Notes: a model not told the origin generated them from the letters alone. DNA of 38,202 nucleotides from an uncultured Rubrobacteraceae bacterium (GCA_902806065.1 CADCVE010000046.1:1-38202), one strand, 5' to 3'. Positions 1 to 7,378 are shown, counted from the stretch's first letter. Translations and numbers: made by a program.

Positions 1-1
1 C

Positions 2-232
2 TCGTGGGTCAAGATGGGCTCCGAGGGGGCGAAGCTGTGCCTGGAGGCCGGCTGCAACGACCTCGGCGGTACGCTGATGAACGAGAACATCTCCAGGGCG
101 GCCGGGGCGAGCCACGGCCAGGAGATGCTGCCCGAAGATCTAGAGCAGATGATTCGGGAGATCGGGCGTACCCCCCGTCGTCGCACCACGCTCTACGGTA
201 CGCCGGAGCGGGCATCTTACGTCTCGGGTTGA
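2..232 (+). CDS. FO synthase (CofH half or FbiC), C-terminal end, partial
   Basis: The frame is open from the window edge and ends at TGA 230-232, giving about 76 residues. The stretch with [17 protein letters not shown] is the signature near the C-terminus of the CofH half of FO synthase. This radical-SAM enzyme makes the deazaflavin chromophore of coenzyme F420 from tyrosine and a flavin-pathway intermediate. The catalytic CxxxCxxC region lies outside the window, so a separate CofH cannot be told from a fused FbiC. cofD and cofC-cofE lie about 18 kb downstream, and a likely dehydro-F420-0 reductase lies at 2609-3670, so most F420 genes cluster here. The convergent protoglobin gene ends 10 bp away. 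Confidence 0.85.
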   Translation, partial: SWVKMGSEGAKLCLEAGCNDLGGTLMNENISRAAGASHGQEMLPEDLEQMIREIGRTPRRRTTLYGTPERASYVSG

Positions 233-242
233 GTAGGCGCCC

Positions 243-713
243 CTAGCTCGCGGGCGCCTGGTAGGGAAGCAGCATGGGATCCAGGTGTGCGGTAAGCAGC
301 TTCATCCAGGCACCGGCCTCCGCCTCCTTCTCTGATCTGTCGCTCGCAAGAAGCGCCGAGGTAATGGTTCCCTGCACCCACCCTATGAGATGCACGATCT
401 GATAGGAGGGCACCCCGTAATCTCTATGAACCTTTCCTACCCGCACCAAATAATCCCAGTACTGTTCGTTTTGGGGACCTTCTATGGTACGGGTTAGCCA
501 GGAGACGAGCGACTGCTTGCGGTGCTGAATATCCTGAGTCTCAAAGAAACCTCGGGTCTCCGGCAGAGAGAACAAATGATCGTAAAGCGCATCCAGCACC
601 GCGGGGACCAACGGTCCTAGATACTCCGCGCTTCGTTGGATGTGTTCAGGATCCGCGGAGCCGAATCCAGAGATTTCGAACCCTCGCATCTCACCTGCAC
701 GCTCCGCTTGCAT
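243..713 (-). CDS. Protoglobin-like single-domain heme protein
   Basis: The 156-residue product matches the globin domain of globin-coupled sensors and protoglobins. It has the early helix pattern LGPLVPAVLDALYDHLFS followed by the F-helix region VGKVHRDYGVPSY, whose histidine is the expected proximal heme ligand. No HAMP, GGDEF or methyl-accepting domain follows, so this is a stand-alone protoglobin rather than a full sensor. Family members bind O2, NO or CO; the role here is not known. A second ATG at residue 9 is an alternative start. It is transcribed alone, with about 220 bp upstream in which I see no clear element. Confidence 0.75.
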   Translation of the reverse strand: MQAERAGEMRGFEISGFGSADPEHIQRSAEYLGPLVPAVLDALYDHLFSLPETRGFFETQDIQHRKQSLVSWLTRTIEGPQNEQYWDYLVRVGKVHRDYGVPSYQIVHLIGWVQGTITSALLASDRSEKEAEAGAWMKLLTAHLDPMLLPYQAPAS

Positions 714-931
714 CCACTACCTCCCGTTCGCCAACATCTGTCGGATTCTCCCACACAACGAGCCAAGGTACGTCTCAGCCGATCCAGGGTTTAGCCTCTC
801 CCACCTCGGGTTCGTCGAAGATAGACACCCAGCGAAGCGGCCCCGTGAAACCCGCTACTCTACACCTCTCGTCTCATAGCTCACGGTGTTCGAAGAAAAG
901 CGTCCCGATCCGCTCGCTGCGGTGAACGTAT

Positions 932-1321
932 TTAACTGAGGGTGCCGACATTCTGGAGCAACTGCAGCTTGCTCCGCCCGTGCGGCGACTCGTCTATGAC
1001 ATCGGTGAGGTCATAGCCACAGCGAGCCTGGCCCCCGGACGGAACGTGCTCGCCCATCGCCCACAGCGTGAAACCTTCGATGAGGTAAACGTCGCCGTCC
1101 ACCGCCACGAGACACTGGTTGGTCTCCTTACCATCGTACCGGGCCAACTCTTCAACGGTGAACGAGCGGTCGGTGTCCGCGGTAATGGTGTCGTTGCCAC
1201 CGCCGTTCGGGGAGGATGAGAGCTGCCAGTACACGGCGCCCCCGATCATGAGGACACCAAGGACTATGCTGGCGACGGTTGCCAGGATGATGTTCTTTGT
1301 CGGGCCGCTCTTGGTCGTCAT
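932..1321 (-). CDS. Membrane-anchored cytochrome b5-like heme-binding protein
   Basis: I start at ATG 1321 (MTTKSGPTK), because this ATG shares one base with the TGA stop of the upstream gene (TGATG), a coupling arrangement; the frame is also open further upstream. The 129-residue protein has one N-terminal membrane segment (about residues 10-32) followed by an exported cytochrome b5-like heme/steroid-binding domain. Visible landmarks are FTVEELARYDGK, the CLVAVDGDVY strand, W..GEH and DLTDVIDESPHG. The two histidines in GEH and SPHG are the likely axial heme ligands. Translational coupling to the Cys-rich protein at 1321-2457 suggests the two act together outside the membrane. Confidence 0.75.
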   Translation of the reverse strand: MTTKSGPTKNIILATVASIVLGVLMIGGAVYWQLSSSPNGGGNDTITADTDRSFTVEELARYDGKETNQCLVAVDGDVYLIEGFTLWAMGEHVPSGGQARCGYDLTDVIDESPHGRSKLQLLQNVGTLS

Positions 1322-2457
1322 CAGACGCTGGATCTGGGCTCTTCGAAGACTACATAGTACTCTTCGGCGGTATCCAGGCACACCTCGCGCAGGTCCGCGT
1401 CAAAGGACTCGCACAACTCCTTCGCCTCCGTGTCCCGGCTGTAGTACGAGATGAAGTCCTTGACCGCCCCGATAACGCAGTTCGACCGGGCCTCGTAGTC
1501 CTCGCCGAGCATGCAGTTGGCGTTGGTCTCTTCCACGTCGCTGACCGTGCTGCCGGAGGCGTCGCGTCCGAGGCTCTGGTAGCACGTCGGTCTGAACTCG
1601 CTCTCGACGGTCCCGCACAGCTCGAAGACACTGGCGAAGTCGTAGCTCTGCGTCTCCAAAGCATACGAGGTTTGCATCAGGTAGCACTGGGGTTTGTACT
1701 TCTCCTCCACGTCGGTGCAGGGGTACAGAGGCTCGTCGGCTCTCAGCTCCTTGGAGGGATGGCTCGGGTTGTCCTTCGCCATTATGTTCTCCATGAACGC
1801 CCCGCTGTAGCAGGACTCTCTCTCCCAGTCATCTGTCATCTTGTCGCAGACCTCCAGCGACTCGAATAGCTCGTTGTTCTGAATGCCCATGAAGCCGTGG
1901 CCGAGGCCGTGGACGCAGTTGTAGTGGTAGAAGGAGTACTTCTGGTCGCCCTCGGCAAGAGGGTCGCATATCGTGTCGGCTGTATCGAGTATCTTTTCCG
2001 GCCCGATCTTGGCGACGGCGGCCTCCATCGCCCCGTGGTAGTAACCCGACCAGCAGAAGTTGTCGCCCTTATTGTACGTGCTCGGGATGTCGCCATACAT
2101 GTCATTAGCTGCGCGGCCGATGACGTGCGTGATCTGGTGGCACTGAGCCTTTATAAACTCGTTCTCGTCATACTCGCTCTTCAGTTCGGTAAAGGCGGCC
2201 TCGACGCCCGAGCCCTTGACGAGAACCTGGTAACGCTCCTGGTAACAAGCGTAGTCGTTCGCGGAAGCGCCGGAGCAATCCCTCGGCTCCCCACCCGCCT
2301 CGACCGTCGCGTTTGCCGAAGCATTCGCCTGAGCAACTTCGGCGGAGGCCCCGCCCAGGAAAGACGGCTGGAGTAAGACGATACCCGCGGAGATCACGGC
2401 AGACATCATAAGGATGCCGATCGGCATCAGCCACCACCTGTTGAAGCTAGTAGTCAT
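1321..2457 (-). CDS. Exported Cys-rich repeat protein of unknown function
   Basis: The 378-residue product starts with a hydrophobic anchor or signal (residues about 8-30), then an Ala/Asn-rich linker. The body contains 16 cysteines, mostly as pairs. Repeated units read C-x(about 10-17)-C-(Y/V/L) followed by a small helical segment, for example CDKMTDDWERESCYSG, CGTVESEFRPTCYQS and CMLGEDYEARSNCVIG. Histidine-containing segments (CHQITH, CWSGYYHG, CVHGLGHG) lie in the first half. No CxxCH heme motif is present. The pattern suggests an extracytoplasmic alpha-hairpin solenoid held by disulfides, possibly metal- or heme-binding; this is inference. The stop overlaps the start of the cytochrome b5-like gene by one base. 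I do not recognise the family. Confidence 0.75.
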   Translation of the reverse strand: MTTSFNRWWLMPIGILMMSAVISAGIVLLQPSFLGGASAEVAQANASANATVEAGGEPRDCSGASANDYACYQERYQVLVKGSGVEAAFTELKSEYDENEFIKAQCHQITHVIGRAANDMYGDIPSTYNKGDNFCWSGYYHGAMEAAVAKIGPEKILDTADTICDPLAEGDQKYSFYHYNCVHGLGHGFMGIQNNELFESLEVCDKMTDDWERESCYSGAFMENIMAKDNPSHPSKELRADEPLYPCTDVEEKYKPQCYLMQTSYALETQSYDFASVFELCGTVESEFRPTCYQSLGRDASGSTVSDVEETNANCMLGEDYEARSNCVIGAVKDFISYYSRDTEAKELCESFDADLREVCLDTAEEYYVVFEEPRSSV

Positions 2458-2608
2458 GCTCTCCCCTCGCCACGGCCAACAATCCCCCGCCGCCCGATGT
2501 CCGGCAGAGGCAATATAAAGTGGGATCTACCCGGCGTTTGCCACGTCGGTATAGCACGCCGAGACTGTACTACTCACGCAAACACTCGTCAACGCTTTTC
2601 CCACGTCC

Positions 2609-3670
2609 TCAGCCCCGGTACACCACGAGGTCATCGAGAGGCCTGCGAGAACGACGCCTGGGCGGGTCCCCTTCGGCATAGCCCAACGTAAGGAGAGCAT
2701 GCGGGACGAGCTTCGAGTCGAGGCCGAGCGCCTCCGTCACCTTCCCAGGACAGAACAGAGGGGCGCACATCCAGCCCGCGTCTAGGCCCGAGGAGTAAGC
2801 GGCGAGCAAGGCATTCTGCGCCGCCGCGCCTAGAGACTGCACGGCCATAGTGGTCTCGTTCTCCTGCCGGCCAGCGTCCGGGTACGCGTCCAGGTCTCCG
2901 AGGTACAGGCAGAGCAATACGAGAACAGGCGCGTCCAGGAGCCTCATACGCGAGCCTTCCAGGCGCTTCTCGACCACTTCGGCGTCCTGGCCGTCCATCT
3001 CCAGGTTAGCCCGCCACTCCTCCCCCATCGCCTCCGCCAGCCGCTCCTTGTTCTCTCTACGCCTCACCACGGCAAAGCGCCACGGCTGCCGGCCGTGCGG
3101 CGACGGAGCCCAGCGGGCCGCTTCGAGCACCTCGTTCACGGCCTCCTCGGACACCTCCCGGTCCAGGTAGCGCCGCACCGAGCGGCGGCCCGTGAGCGCG
3201 TCCATGAGGAGGTGCGAGCTCTCCGCAGTGTCAAGCGCTCCCCACGAGGCGGCTCGCTCGGGGCGGATGGAGATGACCGGGTTGTCTTCGATCTTCATCT
3301 CCTCGTACTGATAGTACTTGCCGCGCAGGAGCCTCACGGCGGCGGCGTGCTCCTCCGTACCCGGTTCGACCAGTCCCGCCTGTCCGCGCACCATTACGTA
3401 GGCCAGAAGGTCCCAATCCTCGGAGTACCGGTCAGCGACGAGGGCAACATTCGGGTTCTCCAGGATGTTCCGCACCCGCTTGAGACGCGTTGCGGGCACG
3501 TCCTTTGGTTTCTCGTCGAGCGCAATGTGTATGCGGCTTCCATCGTAAGCGAAGCAGACCGGGATAGCATACGGCGCGCCAGCGGCATCCGCAGTGGAGA
3601 GACGAGCGACTCTCTGACGGACGAGGAATGAGGTCTGCTCGGGCGCGAGGACGGCAGCTCTTGCCTTCAT
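2609..3670 (-). CDS. F420-dependent PPOX domain fused to FbiB-C-like nitroreductase (probable dehydro-F420-0 reductase)
   Basis: I start at ATG 3670 because it overlaps the stop of the upstream fragment by four bases (ATGA) and begins the conserved domain; the frame is open up to 3814. Residues about 1-145 are a split-barrel domain of the PPOX class F420-dependent family (Rv0121 type; VARLSTADAAGAPYAIPVCF, DEKPK, SEDWDLL). Residues about 155-353 are a nitroreductase-fold domain (TGRRSVRRYLDREV, ARWAPSPHGRQPWRFAVV) close to the C-terminal half of mycobacterial FbiB, which reduces dehydro-F420-0 to F420-0. A separate cofE fused to cofC lies at 17609-18994, so this protein plausibly supplies the FbiB reductase activity. 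Whether the PPOX half is catalytic or only binds F420 is unknown. Confidence 0.75.
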   Translation of the reverse strand: MKARAAVLAPEQTSFLVRQRVARLSTADAAGAPYAIPVCFAYDGSRIHIALDEKPKDVPATRLKRVRNILENPNVALVADRYSEDWDLLAYVMVRGQAGLVEPGTEEHAAAVRLLRGKYYQYEEMKIEDNPVISIRPERAASWGALDTAESSHLLMDALTGRRSVRRYLDREVSEEAVNEVLEAARWAPSPHGRQPWRFAVVRRRENKERLAEAMGEEWRANLEMDGQDAEVVEKRLEGSRMRLLDAPVLVLLCLYLGDLDAYPDAGRQENETTMAVQSLGAAAQNALLAAYSSGLDAGWMCAPLFCPGKVTEALGLDSKLVPHALLTLGYAEGDPPRRRSRRPLDDLVVYRG

Positions 3671-3903
3671 GTCCGGACCACCTCGCAGACCTTTGGCGCG
3701 ACCTCGGTGGCGACCAGCGGAGAGGGGAAGTATCTGTCGTTCACGAAGTAGTGCTTCGAGAGCCACACGTCCGTAAAGCCGGGACTCTCGCCTTCCGAGA
3801 TCTTCTCCAGGCACTGGGCGTAGAAGTCGTCGTACCTCTCCACAAACGGCAACCGCTGCCGGAAGTCGTACCAGAGTCCGAAGGTTGGTGCGTTATTTGC
3901 CAC
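3667..3903 (-). pseudogene. Collapsed luciferase-like (LLM class, F420/FMN) monooxygenase
   Basis: The 78-residue frame starts with the typical N-terminus of bacterial-luciferase-like oxidoreductases (PTFGLWYDFRQRLPFVERY, then GFTDVWLSKHYFVNDRYFPSPL). It ends abruptly after about 55 homologous residues, whereas the family is normally about 300 residues or longer. The last residues (ATEVAPKVCEVV) resemble the end of such proteins, which would fit a large in-frame internal deletion; this is tentative. A GTG start at 3903 is preceded by GGGAGA. The stop overlaps the start of the next gene by four bases, so the fragment may persist as a translated leader. An active TIM barrel is not possible at this length. 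Confidence 0.6.
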
Positions 3904-3992
3904 AATGTCTCCCGGAAATGGGTTCGTCGCTACCCCGTTATAGCAACTTTACCTCAAGAGCGTCCCGGCTCGTCGCGAGCGACTCTTCACCA

Positions 3993-4021
3993 ACTATCAC
4001 ATGTTAGTAGCATGTGATAGT
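3993..4021 (+). promoter_or_regulatory. Probable autoregulatory operator of the vapBC pair
   Basis: A perfect inverted repeat has 11-bp arms (ACTATCACATG and CATGTGATAGT) around a 7-bp spacer (TTAGTAG). It lies 10-38 bp upstream of the antitoxin start at 4031. Antitoxins of this class normally bind such palindromes together with the toxin and repress their own promoter. The operator role is inferred from position and symmetry. Confidence 0.65.
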
Positions 4022-4030
4022 GTTTCCAGC

Positions 4031-4342
4031 ATGTCCAAGATGATACAGATACGGAACGTTCCCGACGAGCTTCACCGGACGCTGAAGGCAAATGCCGCGC
4101 GTCTTGGGATGACGCTCTCTGATTACCTGCTCTCCGAGATCGAGCAGGTAGCAGAGAAGCCGACGTTGAGCGAGATGATGGAGCGCCTGCGCAGTCGAGA
4201 ACCGGTGGAGTTGGACGAGCCTTCCGGAGGCAACTGTCCGTCGGATGTGGGACGCCGACGATCCTCGCAGTCTCGGCTAGAGAACTTTGGTCGTCCTCGA
4301 CGCTTCTGCCGTAGTTTCGATACTCCTGGATCCCGAGCCTGA
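4031..4342 (+). CDS. VapB/FitA-type antitoxin with frameshifted C-terminus
   Basis: I start at ATG 4031 (MSKMIQIRNVPDELH). The N-terminal half is a ribbon-helix-helix DNA-binding domain of the FitA/VapB type, followed by SDYLLSEIEQVAEKPTLSEMMERL. After about residue 65 (LDEP, near 4222) the reading frame becomes atypical and runs into the toxin gene, ending at 4342. The +1 frame from there reads LPEATVRRM...DPRSLG and stops at TAG 4278-4280, 6 bp before the toxin start, as expected for an intact antitoxin. One inserted base near 4220-4228 is the simplest explanation. The C-terminal tail normally binds and neutralises the toxin, so the change should matter. A sequencing error or programmed frameshift is also possible. 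Confidence 0.7.
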   Translation: MSKMIQIRNVPDELHRTLKANAARLGMTLSDYLLSEIEQVAEKPTLSEMMERLRSREPVELDEPSGGNCPSDVGRRRSSQSRLENFGRPRRFCRSFDTPGSRA

Positions 4343-4685
4343 CACTGAGCCTATCCGGGGAAGGATCGAGAGCCCGGGAGAGAGCGTTCACGTGCCGCAC
4401 CTTTTAGACGTCGAGGTGCTCAGCGTGCTGCGCCACCACACGCTGCGCCGCGTCCTCGCCAGGGAACGGGGCGCAACGGCTCTGCAAGACCTGAAGAACA
4501 TAAAGATGTCCCGCTATCCTAATACTTCGTTACTCGGTCGGATCTGGGAACTGCGAGACAACCTCACCGCCTATGATGCAGCTTACGTGGCACTCGCCGA
4601 AGCGCTTGGGGCACTCCTAATCACAAAGGATGAGCGGCTGGCGCGAGCACCAGGCAACCACGCCACCGTAGAGCTGTACCGGTAG
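4287..4685 (+). CDS. VapC-type PIN-domain toxin ribonuclease
   Basis: The 132-residue frame starts with TTG at 4287. It is a PIN-domain endoribonuclease of the VapC/FitB type. The expected acidic residues are present: D5 in VVLDASAVV, the glutamate in LDVEVLSVLR, the aspartate in LTAYDAAYVALAEAL and the aspartate in LLITKDERLA. These residues bind Mg2+/Mn2+ in the family, and VapC enzymes cut tRNA or rRNA. Its partner at 4031 has a frameshift before the toxin-binding tail, so the toxin frame is intact while the antitoxin may not be. Both are expressed from one promoter under the palindrome at 3993-4021. Confidence 0.82.
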   Translation: MVVLDASAVVSILLDPEPDTEPIRGRIESPGESVHVPHLLDVEVLSVLRHHTLRRVLARERGATALQDLKNIKMSRYPNTSLLGRIWELRDNLTAYDAAYVALAEALGALLITKDERLARAPGNHATVELYR

Positions 4686-4705
4686 ATCCGGCCCTCCGTC
4701 GCTCG

Positions 4706-5401
4706 TTACCCTACACCCACCGACTCGTATACCGTCGGGTCTCGCACACCCGCAATCTGGAAGGCTTCAATCCTCTCCCCACAAGTTGCGCATAGCCCGC
4801 AATGAAACTCACCACCCTCGTAGCAACTCCAGGTATCAGCGTACGGCACGCCTAACCGGGCGCCTGTCGTCACGATGTCGGCCTTACTCCACTCCACGAA
4901 TGGGGCGTGCAGCCTCAACGATGCGTCTCCGAACCCCTCCACCGCCTTCTTCTGCATCGCGCCGAACGCTTCGATGAACTCCGGCCGGCAATCCGGGTAG
5001 ACGAAGTGATCGCCTGCGTGGACGCCGGTAGCTACCAAGTCGGCCCCTTCCGCTACGGCTACACCGTAGGCGATGGACAGCATGATCGCGTTGCGGTTCG
5101 GGACGACCGTTGTAGCCATGTTAAGCGCAGCATAGTGTCCGTGCGGCACGGGAACATCGTCGGTCAAAGCCGAGCCCTTGAGCAGTCTTCCTATACTGGA
5201 AATATCAGCGACGTCGAACTCCGCACCCAACCTCTCTGCGCAGAGCTTCGCGTACTCCAACTCCTTGAGGTGCCGTTGCCCGTAGTTGATGGAGAGCAAC
5301 TGTAGAGAGAAACCCTCGGAGGCTAGCAAGTACGCGAGCGTCACTGAGTCCATTCCGCCGCTGACTATGGCGACCGCTTTCTTGCTGCCTCTAACGGGCA
5401 A
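4706..5401 (-). CDS. queC: 7-cyano-7-deazaguanine synthase QueC
   Basis: The 231-residue product converts 7-carboxy-7-deazaguanine to preQ0 using ATP and ammonia, in queuosine biosynthesis. The N-terminal ATP-pyrophosphatase P-loop reads SGGMDS (residues 14-19). INYGQRH follows, and the C-terminal zinc site has cysteines 193, 201, 204 and 207. Length is normal. The first usable start is TTG 5401, but the AGGAG directly abuts it, which is poor spacing. The frame stays open upstream toward the preceding gene, so the start is uncertain. It lies 17 bp downstream of the transporter gene and is probably in the same operon. Confidence 0.93.
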   Translation of the reverse strand: MPVRGSKKAVAIVSGGMDSVTLAYLLASEGFSLQLLSINYGQRHLKELEYAKLCAERLGAEFDVADISSIGRLLKGSALTDDVPVPHGHYAALNMATTVVPNRNAIMLSIAYGVAVAEGADLVATGVHAGDHFVYPDCRPEFIEAFGAMQKKAVEGFGDASLRLHAPFVEWSKADIVTTGARLGVPYADTWSCYEGGEFHCGLCATCGERIEAFQIAGVRDPTVYESVGVG

Positions 5402-5418
5402 CTCCTTCTCGAACGACT

Positions 5419-6123
5419 CTAACCCCTGATCAGAAGCGGATTGAAGCTGGTATCACGGTCGTAGGCATCCACCCCTTCGGTGCGCTTGAGGCGGTTGACG
5501 ACTGCGTAGGTCAGCGGTGTGGCGAGGGCTTCGTAGGCGCTCTTGACGAGCCACTGGGCGACTATTGCGGAGATCATGGCTCCGAGCGGGATGTTTCCGA
5601 CAAAGGCCAGGAAGACGAAGACGAGCGAGTCGAGGCCCTGCCCGACGAGGGTCGAGCCGATGGTGCGGCTCCACAGCCAACGCCCGTTCGTGGCAACCTT
5701 CATCCTGGCGAGGACGTAGGAGTTGGCGAACTCTCCTATCAGATACGCGAGGAAGGAGGCGGCGAGGAGACGCGGGGTGTAGCCGAGGATGCTCTCGTAG
5801 GCCTGCTGGTCTTGCCAGAATGGGGCTGCCGGGAGGATACCTCCGAGGTAGATGGCGGCGACGGCGAGGACGTTGCAGAGAAATCCCAGCCAGATCACCC
5901 GCCGCGCCACCCGGTAGCCGTATACCTCCGTCAACACATCTCCGCAGATGTAGCTCACCGGGAAGACGAGGATACCCGCCGGCAACACGAGCCCGAACAC
6001 TCCAAGCAGCTTCACCGCCGTAATATTCGCGGTGATAAGCGCGGTAACGAATAAGGCGACGACCACCACGAACGCGAGCGAATACTTCTCTCTCCCGTCG
6101 TCGTTTACGCTCCGCGTCGCCAA
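5419..6123 (-). CDS. Queuosine precursor transporter, YhhQ/VUT family
   Basis: The 234-residue integral membrane protein has about six hydrophobic segments. Family features include a conserved NITAVKLL stretch after the first helix, PVSYICGDVLTEVYGY, and the GLDSLVFVFLAF segment. The family imports queuosine precursors (preQ0/preQ1), which fits its position directly upstream of queC. A TTG start at 6123 is preceded by GGGAGG about 11 bp away. The gene sits behind a promoter with an embedded palindrome (6185-6221). Together the two genes allow uptake of precursor and completion of preQ0; other queuosine genes are not in the window. Confidence 0.9.
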   Translation of the reverse strand: MATRSVNDDGREKYSLAFVVVVALFVTALITANITAVKLLGVFGLVLPAGILVFPVSYICGDVLTEVYGYRVARRVIWLGFLCNVLAVAAIYLGGILPAAPFWQDQQAYESILGYTPRLLAASFLAYLIGEFANSYVLARMKVATNGRWLWSRTIGSTLVGQGLDSLVFVFLAFVGNIPLGAMISAIVAQWLVKSAYEALATPLTYAVVNRLKRTEGVDAYDRDTSFNPLLIRG

Positions 6124-6184
6124 ACCTCTGGAACCTCCCTGGCTCTTCTACCCTACAAGACGAAGCACCGGCGTCGGAACACCG

Positions 6185-6221
6185 GTAGGCAGAGTAAAAC
6201 ACTGCCTACAAGCAAGGTCAA
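6185..6221 (-). promoter_or_regulatory. Promoter with embedded palindromic operator upstream of the queuosine operon
   Basis: On the minus strand, TTGACC (6216-6221) and TTTACT (6193-6198) are separated by 17 bp, a plausible sigma-70-type promoter. A perfect 8-bp inverted repeat (GTAGGCAG / CTGCCTAC, 6185-6192 and 6202-6209, 9-bp spacer) spans the -10 element. A bound dimeric repressor there would block initiation. The lead gene starts at 6123. I see no preQ1 riboswitch consensus in the leader. Confidence 0.5.
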
Positions 6222-6265
6222 TTGTTGCTCGCGTCGCGCTTTTCGCTCCGTAGGTCGCGCCATCC

Positions 6266-7093
6266 TTATCCGTTTTCGATGCGTCTTAGCATCTCCTCTT
6301 GTGATGCGCTGAGGTCAGAGACGGCCTCCTGAACGCCCTCGGGTAGCTCTAGCTCGAGGTCTGACTCGTGGTCTATGCGGAGCTCGCCGTGGGAGATGCT
6401 GCACTCCAGCAGGTGCCCGCCGGCGCTTTTGTCCTCCGTAATGAAGTGGAAGTGGTAGCCAGGCACAATGAGCCCTCCGGTATAGTCGGGAAAGCGAAAG
6501 CCCACAAGGCTTCCTCGCACGTAGCGAAACTCAATGGTCGGTTGGTGCTCTACCACTTCGATAAGGGGTGGGTATGGCTTGCGCTGCCGGGGGACGCTGC
6601 GAGTCTTCACATAGTCGAAGCGTCCGTCCACGCGGACGGCATACACGGTTGTCGGATCGCCAAGGTTTCGGTCCAGGTGTGCCTGGAGCGCCGCGTAGTC
6701 CATCGGCCCGTCCAGCGTTTCGAGCTGTCCTGGCTCGAAGAACGTCACGACGGCGAACGGGGTCTTGGCCTGCTCGTCTACCTCGGAAGCTCGCCCGTCG
6801 GACGTTACCTGGTAGAAAACGCCGTCCAGGCCGACCATCTCCCCGTCCAACGCATTGAAGGTCCCAAGACCGAAGTCTCCCCGAGCACCGAGCTCCGCGA
6901 AGGTGACATCGCCGTCGTAATTCCCGTCTAGCAACGCCTCTACAGTCGAGGTCTGAAAGAGCGTATGGTGCGTTGGTTCACTCCCCCGGACCTCCTCCCT
7001 CTCCAAAAGCTCGACGTGCAGTGCCCCGATCACGCCCTCTTCCTCAAAACGCTCGACGCGCAACGCCTCGATCAAACCAGCATCGATTGGCAT
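6266..7093 (-). CDS. budA: Alpha-acetolactate decarboxylase
   Basis: The 275-residue enzyme converts 2-acetolactate to acetoin, the branch step of the acetoin/2,3-butanediol pathway. Family features are LFQTSTVEALLDGNYDG near the N-terminus, ALDGEMVGLDGVFYQV, and the zinc site GYHFHFI followed by GGHLLEC, which supplies the metal-binding histidines. I start at ATG 7093 because GAGGGGG lies about 7 bp upstream; the frame is open to 7162 with other ATGs. The gene stands alone and is divergent from the BCCT transporter. No acetolactate synthase gene is nearby, so acetolactate may come from the branched-chain amino acid pathway. Confidence 0.9.
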   Translation of the reverse strand: MPIDAGLIEALRVERFEEEGVIGALHVELLEREEVRGSEPTHHTLFQTSTVEALLDGNYDGDVTFAELGARGDFGLGTFNALDGEMVGLDGVFYQVTSDGRASEVDEQAKTPFAVVTFFEPGQLETLDGPMDYAALQAHLDRNLGDPTTVYAVRVDGRFDYVKTRSVPRQRKPYPPLIEVVEHQPTIEFRYVRGSLVGFRFPDYTGGLIVPGYHFHFITEDKSAGGHLLECSISHGELRIDHESDLELELPEGVQEAVSDLSASQEEMLRRIENG

Positions 7094-7348
7094 ACAACAA
7101 CCCCCTCTACCGTAACCGGCCGCTTCTCGAAATACCCCCTTCATCTTACAGTCTCGCCCCAAAAGAAGTAGCCGTGCCTCACTACCCTTGATACCCTCGT
7201 TGATCCTCTGGCTTATTGCACCGAGAGTAGCGTATAACTACGAAACCGTATGCTTCCACTCTTATGCTGGTCCCGGTACAAGTCCATGCACCCCCTGGCT
7301 ACCCATAACCGCGGGAATCTTTATGGGCGAAGGTGAGGGTCCCAGCGG

Positions 7349-7378
7349 TTGCGAGCAGGTCTCTCTGCAACATATAAT
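7349..7378 (+). promoter_or_regulatory. Promoter of the BCCT transporter gene
   Basis: TTGCGA (7349-7354) and a perfect TATAAT (7373-7378) are separated by 18 bp. They lie about 80 bp before the ATG at 7457. This is the best sigma-70-like promoter in the window. The rest of the 363-bp gap between the two divergent genes (7094-7456) holds no other element I can support. Confidence 0.65.

Noticed and set aside
3941-3953. 13-mer TAGCAACTTTACC shared with about 31938-31950
   Set aside because: A shared 13-mer is expected by chance in a window of this size, and the contexts differ.
5453-6202. 249-residue open frame on the minus strand
   Set aside because: Overlaps the YhhQ-type transporter in another frame and has no motif.
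6124-6265. preQ1 riboswitch ahead of the queuosine operon
   Set aside because: No preQ1-I or preQ1-II consensus; the inverted repeat overlaps the -10 box, which fits a protein operator better.
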